NCBI GenBank assembly: GCA_020063545.1
Contig: JAGUUF010000242.1
Location: forward strand, 1-6,917
Length of the DNA: 6,917 nt
DNA from: Cytophagales bacterium
GTDB lineage: Bacteria; Bacteroidota; Bacteroidia; Cytophagales; Cyclobacteriaceae
Reading direction: 5' to 3'
The position numbers and the translations under genes were made by a program. Below the pieces are notes generated by a model that was given only the letters and a program-made list of their open reading frames with translations, did not search any database and had not been told where the DNA came from. Below, in pieces: positions 1 through 5,833 of this stretch. Numbering within the stretch: position 1 is the stretch's first letter; every line of letters begins with the position of its first letter.

Positions 1-666
1 CATCAGGCGTTGCAGCGCCTTCAGGTTGATTACCTCGATTTATACTTTTGCCACCGCCCTGATAAGGAAACGCCCATAGAAGAAACCGTATGGACCATGC
101 ACAACCTCATTCAGCAGGGAAAAATCCTGTATTGGGGAACCAGCGAGTGGAGCGCACAGGAGATAATGGAAGCCCATGCTGTTGCCGAACGGTACGCACT
201 CATCGGGCCAACCATGGAACAGCCCCAGTACAACATGCTGGTACGTCAGAAAGTTGAAGTTGATTATTCCCGGATCTACCAAACCTATGGGTTAGGCACA
301 ACCACCTGGTCGCCACTGGCAAGCGGTGTGCTTTCAGGAAAGTACAACTCCGGCTTTACGGCCGACACGCGGTTGTCCATACCGGGTATGGAGTGGCTGA
401 AGGAAAGCGCTCTGGTTGAGCAAAATCTTGACCGCGCCAGAAAGCTTGCTGCACTGGCAAAGCAATTGGGTATGTCGCAGGCGGTTATGGCAATTGCCTG
501 GTGCCTTAAAAATGAAAACGTAAGTACTGTTATACTGGGCGCTTCGAGGAAAGATCAGCTTAAGGAGAATTTAAAGGCTCTTGATGCAAAGGATAACCTT
601 ACGGATGATGTTATGGAACGGATTGAAACAATATTAGATAACAAACCAAAGCATCCGGATTACTAA
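1..666 (+). CDS. Aldo/keto reductase, Kv-beta-like (AKR6/YghZ type), 5'-truncated by the window edge
   Basis: The reading frame is open from base 1, so the true start lies upstream. About 221 C-terminal residues of a protein normally about 320-330 long are present; the in-frame TTG at 10 is internal. The family reduces aldehydes or ketones with NADPH in the cytosol on a TIM barrel. Visible marks are DYLDLYFCHRPD, whose His (codon 18 of the window) matches the catalytic histidine of the AKR tetrad; WSPLASGVLSGKY, the Kv-beta/YghZ-style cofactor-binding strand; and VILGASRKDQLKENLKAL near the C-terminus, the GASxxxQLxENL motif that grips the adenosine phosphate of NADPH. The Asp, Tyr and Lys of the tetrad would lie upstream and cannot be checked. 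The substrate cannot be told from sequence; the resemblance to Kv-beta subunits does not imply a channel partner in a bacterium. It ends with TAA, 44 nt before the next gene on the same strand. Confidence 0.93.
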   Translation, partial: HQALQRLQVDYLDLYFCHRPDKETPIEETVWTMHNLIQQGKILYWGTSEWSAQEIMEAHAVAERYALIGPTMEQPQYNMLVRQKVEVDYSRIYQTYGLGTTTWSPLASGVLSGKYNSGFTADTRLSIPGMEWLKESALVEQNLDRARKLAALAKQLGMSQAVMAIAWCLKNENVSTVILGASRKDQLKENLKALDAKDNLTDDVMERIETILDNKPKHPDY

Positions 667-710
667 TTGGGAGAAGTAACCATTTTATCGATAAATGTGT
701 TAGTTGAAGT

Positions 711-1121
711 ATGCGCATCAGCCTTGTTCTGATAATATTCTTCCATCCTGTATTCAGTTCGGCACAACATGCTGATGAAATACGGAAGAGCATTTATTTC
801 GGAGGAGGAAGTTATTACGTGGATGATACGCAGGCAACCGAACTTCTTAACTGGCTTGATTCCATTCCGAATCTCCTTACCAAATACGAGATACACCTCA
901 TCAGTCATACCGACCCGATTGGCGGTAAGGCCTATAACGAGTGGCTTTCTGAAATGCGCAGCACAGCGGTGAAAGAAATCCTGCTCAACCATCAAATACC
1001 CGAGAACAAGATATCCGTTAAAGACTGGGGGCTTGAAAACCCGGTGTATAGCAACACTACCAGGCGCGGCATGAGCATGAACAGGCGGGTAGATGTCATC
1101 CTGTACCCAATTGTGTATTAG
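711..1121 (+). CDS. Small secreted OmpA-C domain protein (putative peptidoglycan binder)
   Basis: This 136-residue protein starts with a signal peptide (residues 1 to about 19: MRIS, hydrophobic LVLIIFF, then SSAQ). It has no lipobox cysteine, so it is probably a soluble periplasmic protein rather than a lipoprotein. The rest is a single OmpA-C/MotB-type domain: IYFGGGSYYV at 28-37 is the first strand and helix entry, HTDPIGGKAYNEWLSEMRS at 66-84 is the core, and MNRRVDVIL at 123-131 is the last strand. D68 and R83 sit 15 apart, as do the Asp and Arg of E. coli OmpA that hold the diaminopimelate of peptidoglycan. There is no beta-barrel, TPR or other partner domain, so the protein is far shorter than typical Bacteroidota OmpA-family proteins. 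It could bridge to another envelope protein, but nothing here shows a partner. The ATG at 711 is chosen because it gives a complete signal peptide; no Shine-Dalgarno sequence is visible. Confidence 0.85.
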   Translation: MRISLVLIIFFHPVFSSAQHADEIRKSIYFGGGSYYVDDTQATELLNWLDSIPNLLTKYEIHLISHTDPIGGKAYNEWLSEMRSTAVKEILLNHQIPENKISVKDWGLENPVYSNTTRRGMSMNRRVDVILYPIVY

Positions 1122-1271
1122 CCGCGTTGTCCGTTTTCAGACACTTTTGTGCATAATCGGACGTAAAGTTTAATCAATAATAGTAAAAAGAGCCTGCTAA
1201 CCCCTTGGCACCAAAATTGGCTATTGGGCAACACACGTGCACCATACCAATTATCAGTAAGCAAACCGCCT

Positions 1272-1958
1272 ATGATCCAACTCCGAGATATCGACAAATA
1301 TGTTGACAGCCGTTTTCAGCGCACTTTCATTTTAAAGGGCATTGAACTGGAAATCAAGCAGGGAGAATTTGTAACCATTATGGGCCCAAGCGGGGCCGGT
1401 AAATCAACGTTAATGAACATCATCGGAATGCTGGACGAGCCTTCGGCAGGTGAATATTACTTTTTTGATGAGCCGGTGCACAAAATGAAGGAGAAGCAAA
1501 AATCCGATATGCATAAAAATTACATCGGGTTTATTTTTCAGGCATACCACCTGATTGATGAACTAACCGTTTATGAAAACATTGAAACGCCTTTATTGTA
1601 TAAAGGTGTAAAAAGCAGTGAACGCAAAAGTATGGTAGCCGAAATGCTTGATCGGTTCAACATGGTGGCAAAAAAGGATCTCTTTCCCGAGCAGCTCTCG
1701 GGCGGCCAGCAACAATTAGTGGGTGTTGCCCGCGCCATTGTTGGCGAACCGAAGTTGCTATTGGCCGATGAGCCTACCGGTAACCTGCATTCGGAACAAG
1801 GCAGGCAGATTATGGAAATTTTCAAAAAACTGAATGCCGAAGGGATGACCATTATCCAGGTTACCCACTCCGAAGAGAACGCACGGTACGGCAAACGCAT
1901 TATCCGGCTGGCCGATGGCGCAGTAGTAATGGACGAAAACATAATGGCACATGCTTAA
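1272..1958 (+). CDS. ABC transporter ATP-binding protein, MacB/LolD (3.A.1.122-like) type
   Basis: A 228-residue stand-alone nucleotide-binding subunit that would sit on the cytoplasmic face of an inner-membrane FtsX/MacB-type permease and power export or lipoprotein release. From the ATG at 1272: Y10 is the likely A-loop aromatic, Walker A GPSGAGKST is at 38-46, Q90 is the Q-loop, the signature LSGGQ is at 142-146, Walker B LLLADE is at 162-167 with catalytic E167, and the switch histidine is H199 in VTHSEENA. The insert HKMKEKQKSDMHKNYIGFIFQAYHL is typical of the LolD/MacB group. The residue after LSGGQQQ is Leu instead of the usual Arg, and the D-loop reads GNLHS where GNLDS is usual. The frame stays open upstream to a TTG at 1224, but that extension has no family match, so ATG 1272 (MIQLRDIDKYV) is preferred. 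The gene overlaps the TolC gene by 8 nt, so the two are probably co-translated. No permease is present in the window. Confidence 0.93.
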   Translation: MIQLRDIDKYVDSRFQRTFILKGIELEIKQGEFVTIMGPSGAGKSTLMNIIGMLDEPSAGEYYFFDEPVHKMKEKQKSDMHKNYIGFIFQAYHLIDELTVYENIETPLLYKGVKSSERKSMVAEMLDRFNMVAKKDLFPEQLSGGQQQLVGVARAIVGEPKLLLADEPTGNLHSEQGRQIMEIFKKLNAEGMTIIQVTHSEENARYGKRIIRLADGAVVMDENIMAHA

Positions 1959-3318
1959 TTCAATGAAGAGAATATGGATTGTAAGCGCTGGAATAACTTA
2001 TGCGGTAGCCGCATTTGCCCAATCCGCCCCGGCAACACTTACGTTTAAAGAAGCAGTAAAAATCGGGCTTGACCGTAACCCCGCGCTTAACCAGGAGAAA
2101 AACAACCTGGTAACATCAACCGTTACCAAAACAAGCAGTTTGTTGCAGCTTACCCCTTCGGTAAACATTAACGGAAATGCAGGCCGAAATGACGGGAACA
2201 CGTTTAACCAGCAACAGGGCGAAGTGGTTAATGGTATTCTTGACTTTGTGGGAGCCAACATTAATGCAAGCATGCCGTTATTTAACGGGTTTAACAACGT
2301 TAACACATACAGGCAATCCGTCAGCCAGTTAGACGCCCAGTCGCAACTGGTTAACCGTACCGCTCAGGATGTCATCCGTAATGTTGCCGCCCAATTCCTG
2401 GTGTGCCTCCTCGATCAGCAACTACTGGTAATACAGCAACGTAACCTTGAAACACAGCAAAAGCAGTACGACCAGATTAAAGAGCAGGTGGCAGCCGGAA
2501 GCCGCGCTGAAGTTGATTTGTATAACCAGGAGTTCCAGGTGAAAAATGCCGGGCTGCTGGTGCTGCGCGCGGCCAATACTTTACGCAACGACAAAATTAT
2601 TTTAGCCCAAACTATTCAGCTCGATCCCGCGGTTCCGTTTGAGTTGGCTGAGCCTGATTGGGATCTGAGTACAGTTATCGAAGAATTGGAATTGAATGAC
2701 ATGTACACAACTGCGTTGGAAAGAAGGGGCGACCTCGCCTCAGCCCGGTTTTCTGAAAAAGCTTCGCAACTGGGTTACCAGGCGGTAAAGGGCACCTACT
2801 TTCCGCGTATATCGTTGTTTGCCCAATATGGTTCACGGTATAATTATATTCACCCGACCGAGACCTTTTCTCCTAACAACCGCACATTCGAGCAACAATT
2901 TTTTGAAGACAATCTTCAGCTAACCTATGGAATGACGTTTACCATACCCATCTATGGCGGTTATGCAACACGTTCAACGGTTGTGCGCAACAAAATGACC
3001 TATCAAAACGCAAAAATTAATGCCGACAATACCGAACTGACTGTAAAAAGTGACGTACAGCGGGCCTATCAGAATTATTATGATGTTCGGGCAGGCTATG
3101 AAGCTGCCGAAGCCCAGTTAAAGGCGGCCGAACTAACCTTTGGGCTTGAACAGGAGCGGTATAACCTGGGCATTACCGATATCGTTTCGCTTACTCAGGC
3201 CAACCAGAATTATACGCGTGCCCAGTCCGACTTTGCCAGTGCCAAATACACGCTGCTGTTTCAGAAGATTTTAGTTAACTATGCAACCGGCACGCTAAAG
3301 TTCGAGGATATACCTTGA
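1951..3318 (+). CDS. TolC-family outer-membrane efflux channel
   Basis: A 455-residue member of the outer membrane efflux protein family (two OEP repeats), which forms trimeric barrel-plus-tunnel channels joining inner-membrane pumps to the outside. The N-terminus is a signal peptide (MKRIWIVSAGITYAVAAFAQ) cleaved around residues 23-25. Repeat one begins LTFKEAVKIGLDRNPALNQEKNN and contains VNINGNAGRNDGNTF and MPLFNGF; repeat two contains FPRISLFAQYGSRYN, FTIPIYGGYATRS and the hallmark ending GITDIVSLTQANQNYTRAQSDFASAKYTLLFQKILVNYATGTL. Two starts are possible: ATG 1951, which overlaps the ABC gene's stop by 8 nt, and ATG 1963, which gives the cleaner signal peptide beginning MKRIW and lies 4 nt after that stop. 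I give the overlapping start, but 1963 is about as likely. Pairing with a MacB/LolD-type ATPase suggests a tripartite export pump whose adaptor and permease lie elsewhere. Confidence 0.93.
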   Translation: MLNSMKRIWIVSAGITYAVAAFAQSAPATLTFKEAVKIGLDRNPALNQEKNNLVTSTVTKTSSLLQLTPSVNINGNAGRNDGNTFNQQQGEVVNGILDFVGANINASMPLFNGFNNVNTYRQSVSQLDAQSQLVNRTAQDVIRNVAAQFLVCLLDQQLLVIQQRNLETQQKQYDQIKEQVAAGSRAEVDLYNQEFQVKNAGLLVLRAANTLRNDKIILAQTIQLDPAVPFELAEPDWDLSTVIEELELNDMYTTALERRGDLASARFSEKASQLGYQAVKGTYFPRISLFAQYGSRYNYIHPTETFSPNNRTFEQQFFEDNLQLTYGMTFTIPIYGGYATRSTVVRNKMTYQNAKINADNTELTVKSDVQRAYQNYYDVRAGYEAAEAQLKAAELTFGLEQERYNLGITDIVSLTQANQNYTRAQSDFASAKYTLLFQKILVNYATGTLKFEDIP

Positions 3319-3399
3319 AACGGCCTCTTTTAGTGTTTTCCTTCGTTTTTAGCCTAAAAGCAAAACCCGGCCAACCTTCGTTATTCTGCCTAAAATCAA

Positions 3400-3407
3400 T
3401 ACCTTTG
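3400..3407 (+). promoter_or_regulatory. Bacteroidota-type -7 promoter box for rpsA
   Basis: TACCTTTG matches the TAnnTTTG box of the Bacteroidota primary sigma factor and is followed by CAG, a very common context for this box. It lies in the non-coding gap after the TolC gene and would start transcription around 3412-3415, giving a leader of about 105-110 nt before the rpsA ATG. A clear TTG box at the expected distance upstream is not seen; TTCGTT around 3377-3382 is the nearest weak match. Confidence 0.55.
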
Positions 3408-3429
3408 CAGCCCCGTCCGGGTGGGCGGG

Positions 3430-3450
3430 CCATCAGGTTAACCCTGGTGG
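3430..3450 (+). promoter_or_regulatory. rpsA leader: Hairpin in the rpsA leader
   Basis: CCATCAGG (3430-3437) pairs with CCTGGTGG (3443-3450) over 8 bp, including one G-U pair, around a TTAAC loop. Two further pairings involve this region. CGGGCCA (3426-3432) is perfectly complementary to TGGCCCG (3481-3487), which would exclude the hairpin. TGCGG (3471-3475) can pair with CCGCA (3492-3496) next to the upstream candidate ATG. The leader may therefore be structured, but short complementarities of this length also arise by chance, and no known leader family is recognised. Confidence 0.35.
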
Positions 3451-3519
3451 TATGTTAAACCATTAAAAAGTGCGGCAGGCTGGCCCGGCTACCGCATGTA
3501 CAAGGGCGATTTATTTTTT

Positions 3520-5523
3520 ATGGCGAAAGAAAAAGAGAAAAAGAAGGCAACTCCCGAGGAAGCATTGGTTGAGGAGTTAAAGGCAAGCAAGAAAAAAGCG
3601 AAGGCAATTGCCGAGATTGATGAGATCGATCCGCTGGAAGAAGCTAAGGCCTTTAAAAAGGAAACCGAAGAAATTGATACCGAAGCAATTCCGGTTACCG
3701 AACTTAAAAAAGGGTTAAGAACCCAGTTGACACCCGGAGAATTTGACTGGGATGCCTTTCAGCGCAAAGGTTTTGGCGAAGGATATTCTGCCAAAGACCG
3801 CGAAGAAATGGAAAAGCTTTACTCCGGAACCGTAACCACGGTAAACCGCGGTGAAGTGGTGAACGGCATTGTGGTGGGTATTAACGACCGCGATGTTATC
3901 CTCAACATCGGCTTTAAATCGGACGGCCTCGTTCCGCTTGCCGAATTCAAAGACCAGCCCGATTTGAAAATCGGTGACCAGGTTGAGATTTTCATCGAGG
4001 AGCGAGAAGATAAAATGGGCCAGTTGGTGCTGAGCCGCAGAAAAGCAAAACTTGTTAAAGGATGGGAGCGCATCCAGAAAGCGCTGGATGAGGACCTGGT
4101 GATTGAAGGTTTTGTGAAACGCAGAACAAAAGGCGGGTTGATTGTGGACGTGTACGGCATTGAAGCCTTCCTGCCGGGGTCACAGATTGACGTAAAGCCC
4201 ATCCGCGATTTCGATATTTATGTGAATAAGGCCATGGAGGTGAAAGTTGTGAAAATCAACTACACCAACGACAACGTAGTGGTTTCGCATAAAGTGCTGA
4301 TTGAAAAAGACCTTGAAGAACAGAAGGTGGCTATTTTGAGCAACCTGGAAAAAGGGCAGGTGCTGGAAGGAACGATTAAGAACATGACCAACTTCGGTGT
4401 GTTTATTGACCTTGGCGGTGTTGATGGCCTGTTGCACATTACGGATATTTCATGGGGCCGCATTAACCATCCTGAAGAAGTGTTGAAACTCGACCAGGTG
4501 GTGAAGGTTGTGGTGCTTGATTTTGACGAAGACAAGAAGCGCATCAGCCTTGGCATGAAACAGCTTACCCCGCACCCGTGGGATTCGCTGCCGGCCGAAG
4601 TACAGGTCGGATCAAAGGTTAAAGGACGAATTGTTAACGTTGCCGATTATGGCACGTTCCTAGAACTGCAACCGGGCGTTGAAGGCCTCATCCACGTAAG
4701 TGAAATGAGTTGGTCGCAGCACCTGCGCAACCCTCAGGATTTTATGAAAGTGGGCGATGAAGTGGAAGCGGTGGTGCTGACCATTGACCGGGACGAACGC
4801 AAAATGTCGCTCGGTATTAAGCAGCTCAGCGAAGACCCGTGGACACGCCAGGATGTACTAACCAAGTACGCCATTGGCACCCGCCACGAAGGCATTGTGC
4901 GCAACCTTACCAACTTCGGTTTGTTCATTGAACTGGAAGAAGGCATTGACGGCCTGGTGCACGTTTCAGACCTTAGCTGGACCAAGAAAATCAAGCATCC
5001 TTCGGAGTTTATTAAAGTAGGTGAGAAGATGCAGGTGGTAGTACTCGAGTTGGATGCCACCAATCGCAGGCTTGCCCTCAGCCACAAGCACCTTGAAGAA
5101 AACCCCTGGGATACTTTCGAGACCATCTTTACCACCGGGTCGGTGCACAAGTGTACCATTATCAGTAAAAACGATAAAGGAGCAATCCTTGAGTTACCGT
5201 ATGGTATTGAAGGGTTCTGTGCCTTGAAAAACCTGGCAAAGGAAGACGGCTCAAAAGCTGAGGTTGGCGATTCGCTTGATTTCAGGGTGCTCGAGTTCTC
5301 TAAAGAAGATCGCAGGATCGTGCTGTCGCACAAGGCCGTTTATTCTGCTGCCGAAGAGGATAAGGCACCGGCCAAAAAGAGTGCTGCCAAGCCGGCACAG
5401 AAAGGCAAAACGATTGATAAGATCAACCAGGAAGTTGAGAAGTCAACCCTGGGCGACCTGGAAGCGTTAAGCGCCCTGAAGAGCAAGATGAACGCACCGA
5501 AAGGTGAAGATAAAGCGGAGTGA
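3520..5523 (+). CDS. rpsA: 30S ribosomal protein S1, six S1 repeats
   Basis: S1 binds mRNA single strands on the 30S subunit and helps place start sites, a role of special weight in a phylum that largely lacks Shine-Dalgarno leaders. The protein is 667 residues from ATG 3520 (MAKEKEKKK). Residues 1 to about 100 are a charged Lys/Glu-rich extension. Six S1 (OB-fold) repeats then follow at roughly 112-176, 190-262, 277-350, 361-436, 449-523 and 539-606. Repeats 3 to 5 are the best conserved, each with the NFGVFIDL/YGTFLEL/NFGLFIEL strand, a GLxHxSDxSW turn and an ending like KRISLGMKQL. The last 60 residues are Lys/Ala-rich and low in complexity. E. coli S1 is 557 residues, so the excess is at the two ends. 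An in-frame ATG at 3496 would add MYKGDLFF; 3520 is preferred because MAKEKEK resembles usual S1 starts and is preceded by an AT-rich run (TTTATTTTTT). The gene has its own promoter and terminator, so it is probably a single-gene unit. Confidence 0.96.
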   Translation: MAKEKEKKKATPEEALVEELKASKKKAKAIAEIDEIDPLEEAKAFKKETEEIDTEAIPVTELKKGLRTQLTPGEFDWDAFQRKGFGEGYSAKDREEMEKLYSGTVTTVNRGEVVNGIVVGINDRDVILNIGFKSDGLVPLAEFKDQPDLKIGDQVEIFIEEREDKMGQLVLSRRKAKLVKGWERIQKALDEDLVIEGFVKRRTKGGLIVDVYGIEAFLPGSQIDVKPIRDFDIYVNKAMEVKVVKINYTNDNVVVSHKVLIEKDLEEQKVAILSNLEKGQVLEGTIKNMTNFGVFIDLGGVDGLLHITDISWGRINHPEEVLKLDQVVKVVVLDFDEDKKRISLGMKQLTPHPWDSLPAEVQVGSKVKGRIVNVADYGTFLELQPGVEGLIHVSEMSWSQHLRNPQDFMKVGDEVEAVVLTIDRDERKMSLGIKQLSEDPWTRQDVLTKYAIGTRHEGIVRNLTNFGLFIELEEGIDGLVHVSDLSWTKKIKHPSEFIKVGEKMQVVVLELDATNRRLALSHKHLEENPWDTFETIFTTGSVHKCTIISKNDKGAILELPYGIEGFCALKNLAKEDGSKAEVGDSLDFRVLEFSKEDRRIVLSHKAVYSAAEEDKAPAKKSAAKPAQKGKTIDKINQEVEKSTLGDLEALSALKSKMNAPKGEDKAE

Positions 5524-5540
5524 TTTTTTGATTACGCATC

Positions 5541-5571
5541 AAAAGGTGGCTCCGGCCACCTTTTGTTTTTT
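5541..5571 (+). terminator. Rho-independent terminator of rpsA
   Basis: AAAAGGTGGC (5541-5550) and GCCACCTTTT (5555-5564) form a perfect 10-bp stem closed by TCCG, a UNCG-type stable tetraloop, and are followed by GTTTTTT. It begins 17 nt after the rpsA stop codon. The T-run also supplies the TTTG that may serve as the upstream box of the tRNA promoter. Confidence 0.93.
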
Positions 5572-5597
5572 GGTCACCCGTGATTTTTATAGTTTTG
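5569..5597 (+). promoter_or_regulatory. Probable promoter of the tRNA-Cys region
   Basis: TAGTTTTG (5590-5597) fits the Bacteroidota -7 box TAnnTTTG, and TTTG (5569-5572) lies 17 nt upstream as a possible -33 box, slightly closer than the usual spacing of about 19. Transcription would begin near 5602-5605 and run first through the broken tRNA copy and then through the intact tRNA-Cys, so both would share one precursor. Confidence 0.5.
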
Positions 5598-5615
5598 TTC
5601 AGCCATAATAGGTAA

Positions 5616-5668
5616 GGTTCCGTGGCCGAGTGTCACGCCTGAGGCGTGATGAGCTCTGCAAAAGGAAC
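5616..5668 (+). pseudogene. Broken tRNA-Cys copy with a palindrome in the D arm
   Basis: Two blocks are identical to the intact tRNA-Cys 67 nt downstream. GGTTCCGTGGCCGAGTG (5616-5632) equals 5683-5699, covering the 5' acceptor strand, the 5' D stem and part of the D loop. TGAGCTCTGCAAAAG (5650-5664) equals 5707-5721, covering the 5' anticodon stem and the loop with anticodon GCA. Between them, the 7 nt GCTAGGC of the real gene is replaced by 17 nt containing a perfect inverted repeat. After the second block, 24-26 nt are absent (the 3' anticodon stem, the variable loop and the T arm), and the copy resumes with GGAAC, part of the 3' acceptor strand. GTTCC (5617-5621) can still pair with GGAAC (5664-5668). 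Without a T arm, a closed anticodon stem and a normal D arm it cannot be an ordinary tRNA. It could be decay of a tandem duplication or a short RNA in its own right. Confidence 0.8.
5633..5649 (+). repeat. 17-nt perfect palindrome inside the tRNA-Cys pseudo-copy
   Basis: TCACGCC (5633-5639) and GGCGTGA (5643-5649) form a perfect 7-bp inverted repeat around TGA, extendable by a G-U pair (5632 and 5650). It replaces the 3' side of the D loop and D stem exactly between two blocks that match the intact tRNA. The shape resembles a small interspersed palindromic (REP-like) unit, but only one copy is present in this window. Confidence 0.75.
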
Positions 5669-5682
5669 GGATAAAATAACAT

Positions 5683-5753
5683 GGTTCCGTGGCCGAGTGG
5701 CTAGGCTGAGCTCTGCAAAAGCTCCTACAGCGGTTCGAATCCGCTCGGAACCT
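5683..5753 (+). tRNA. tRNA-Cys, anticodon GCA
   Basis: A full 71-nt cloverleaf can be drawn. The acceptor stem is GGTTCCG (5683-5689) with CGGAACC (5746-5752), all seven pairs Watson-Crick, with discriminator T5753. The D stem is GCC (5692-5694) with GGC (5704-5706) around a loop containing GG. The anticodon stem is GAGCT (5708-5712) with AGCTC (5720-5724), with loop CTGCAAA and anticodon GCA at 5715-5717, reading the UGC and UGU cysteine codons. A 4-nt variable loop CTAC follows. The T stem is AGCGG (5729-5733) with CCGCT (5741-5745) and loop TTCGAAT. CCA is not encoded (CATC follows), so it must be added by a nucleotidyltransferase. It lies behind a truncated copy of itself and probably shares its promoter. 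Confidence 0.97.
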
Positions 5754-5758
5754 CATCA

Positions 5759-5796
5759 ACCGGAGTTGATAGCAATACAGCTACCGGTGTTTTTTT
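5759..5796 (+). terminator. Probable terminator after tRNA-Cys
   Basis: ACCGG (5759-5763) pairs with CCGGT (5784-5788), and TAGC (5770-5773) pairs with GCTA (5780-5783) directly inside it, leaving a 6-nt bulge on the 5' side. GTTTTTTT (5789-5796) follows. An alternative local hairpin, ATCAAC/GTTGAT at 5755-5770, competes with it. The stem is imperfect, but the seven-T run and the position 6 nt after the tRNA support a terminator. Confidence 0.55.
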
Positions 5797-5833
5797 GATT
5801 GGCAAACAAAAACGGACTTGATCCATGCGACAG

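Noticed and set aside
692..699. TAAATGTG before the OmpA-C gene as a -7 promoter box
   Set aside because: It mismatches TAnnTTTG, and the start codon is only 12 nt downstream; it is too weak to call.
663..995. 110-codon minus-strand frame over the OmpA-C gene
   Set aside because: The plus-strand frame has a signal peptide and a full OmpA-C motif; the reverse frame has nothing recognisable.
1129..1162. GTCCG/CGGAC inverted repeat after the OmpA-C gene as a terminator
   Set aside because: Only 5 bp plus a small inner CAC/GTG stem form, with no T-run after it.
4734..5333. 199-codon open frame on the minus strand inside rpsA
   Set aside because: It is Ser/Arg/Thr-rich, has no recognisable domain and is antisense to conserved S1 repeats 4-6; it is a shadow of the rpsA codon pattern.
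5616..5753. tRNA repeats as an attL/attR pair of an integrated element
   Set aside because: Integrases normally duplicate the 3' part of a tRNA gene; here the 5' part is repeated, the copies are 67 nt apart, and no element or integrase lies between them.
5574..5759. 61-codon minus-strand frame across the tRNA-Cys region
   Set aside because: It runs antisense through the tRNA and its broken copy, and the repeated tRNA blocks account for its peptide.
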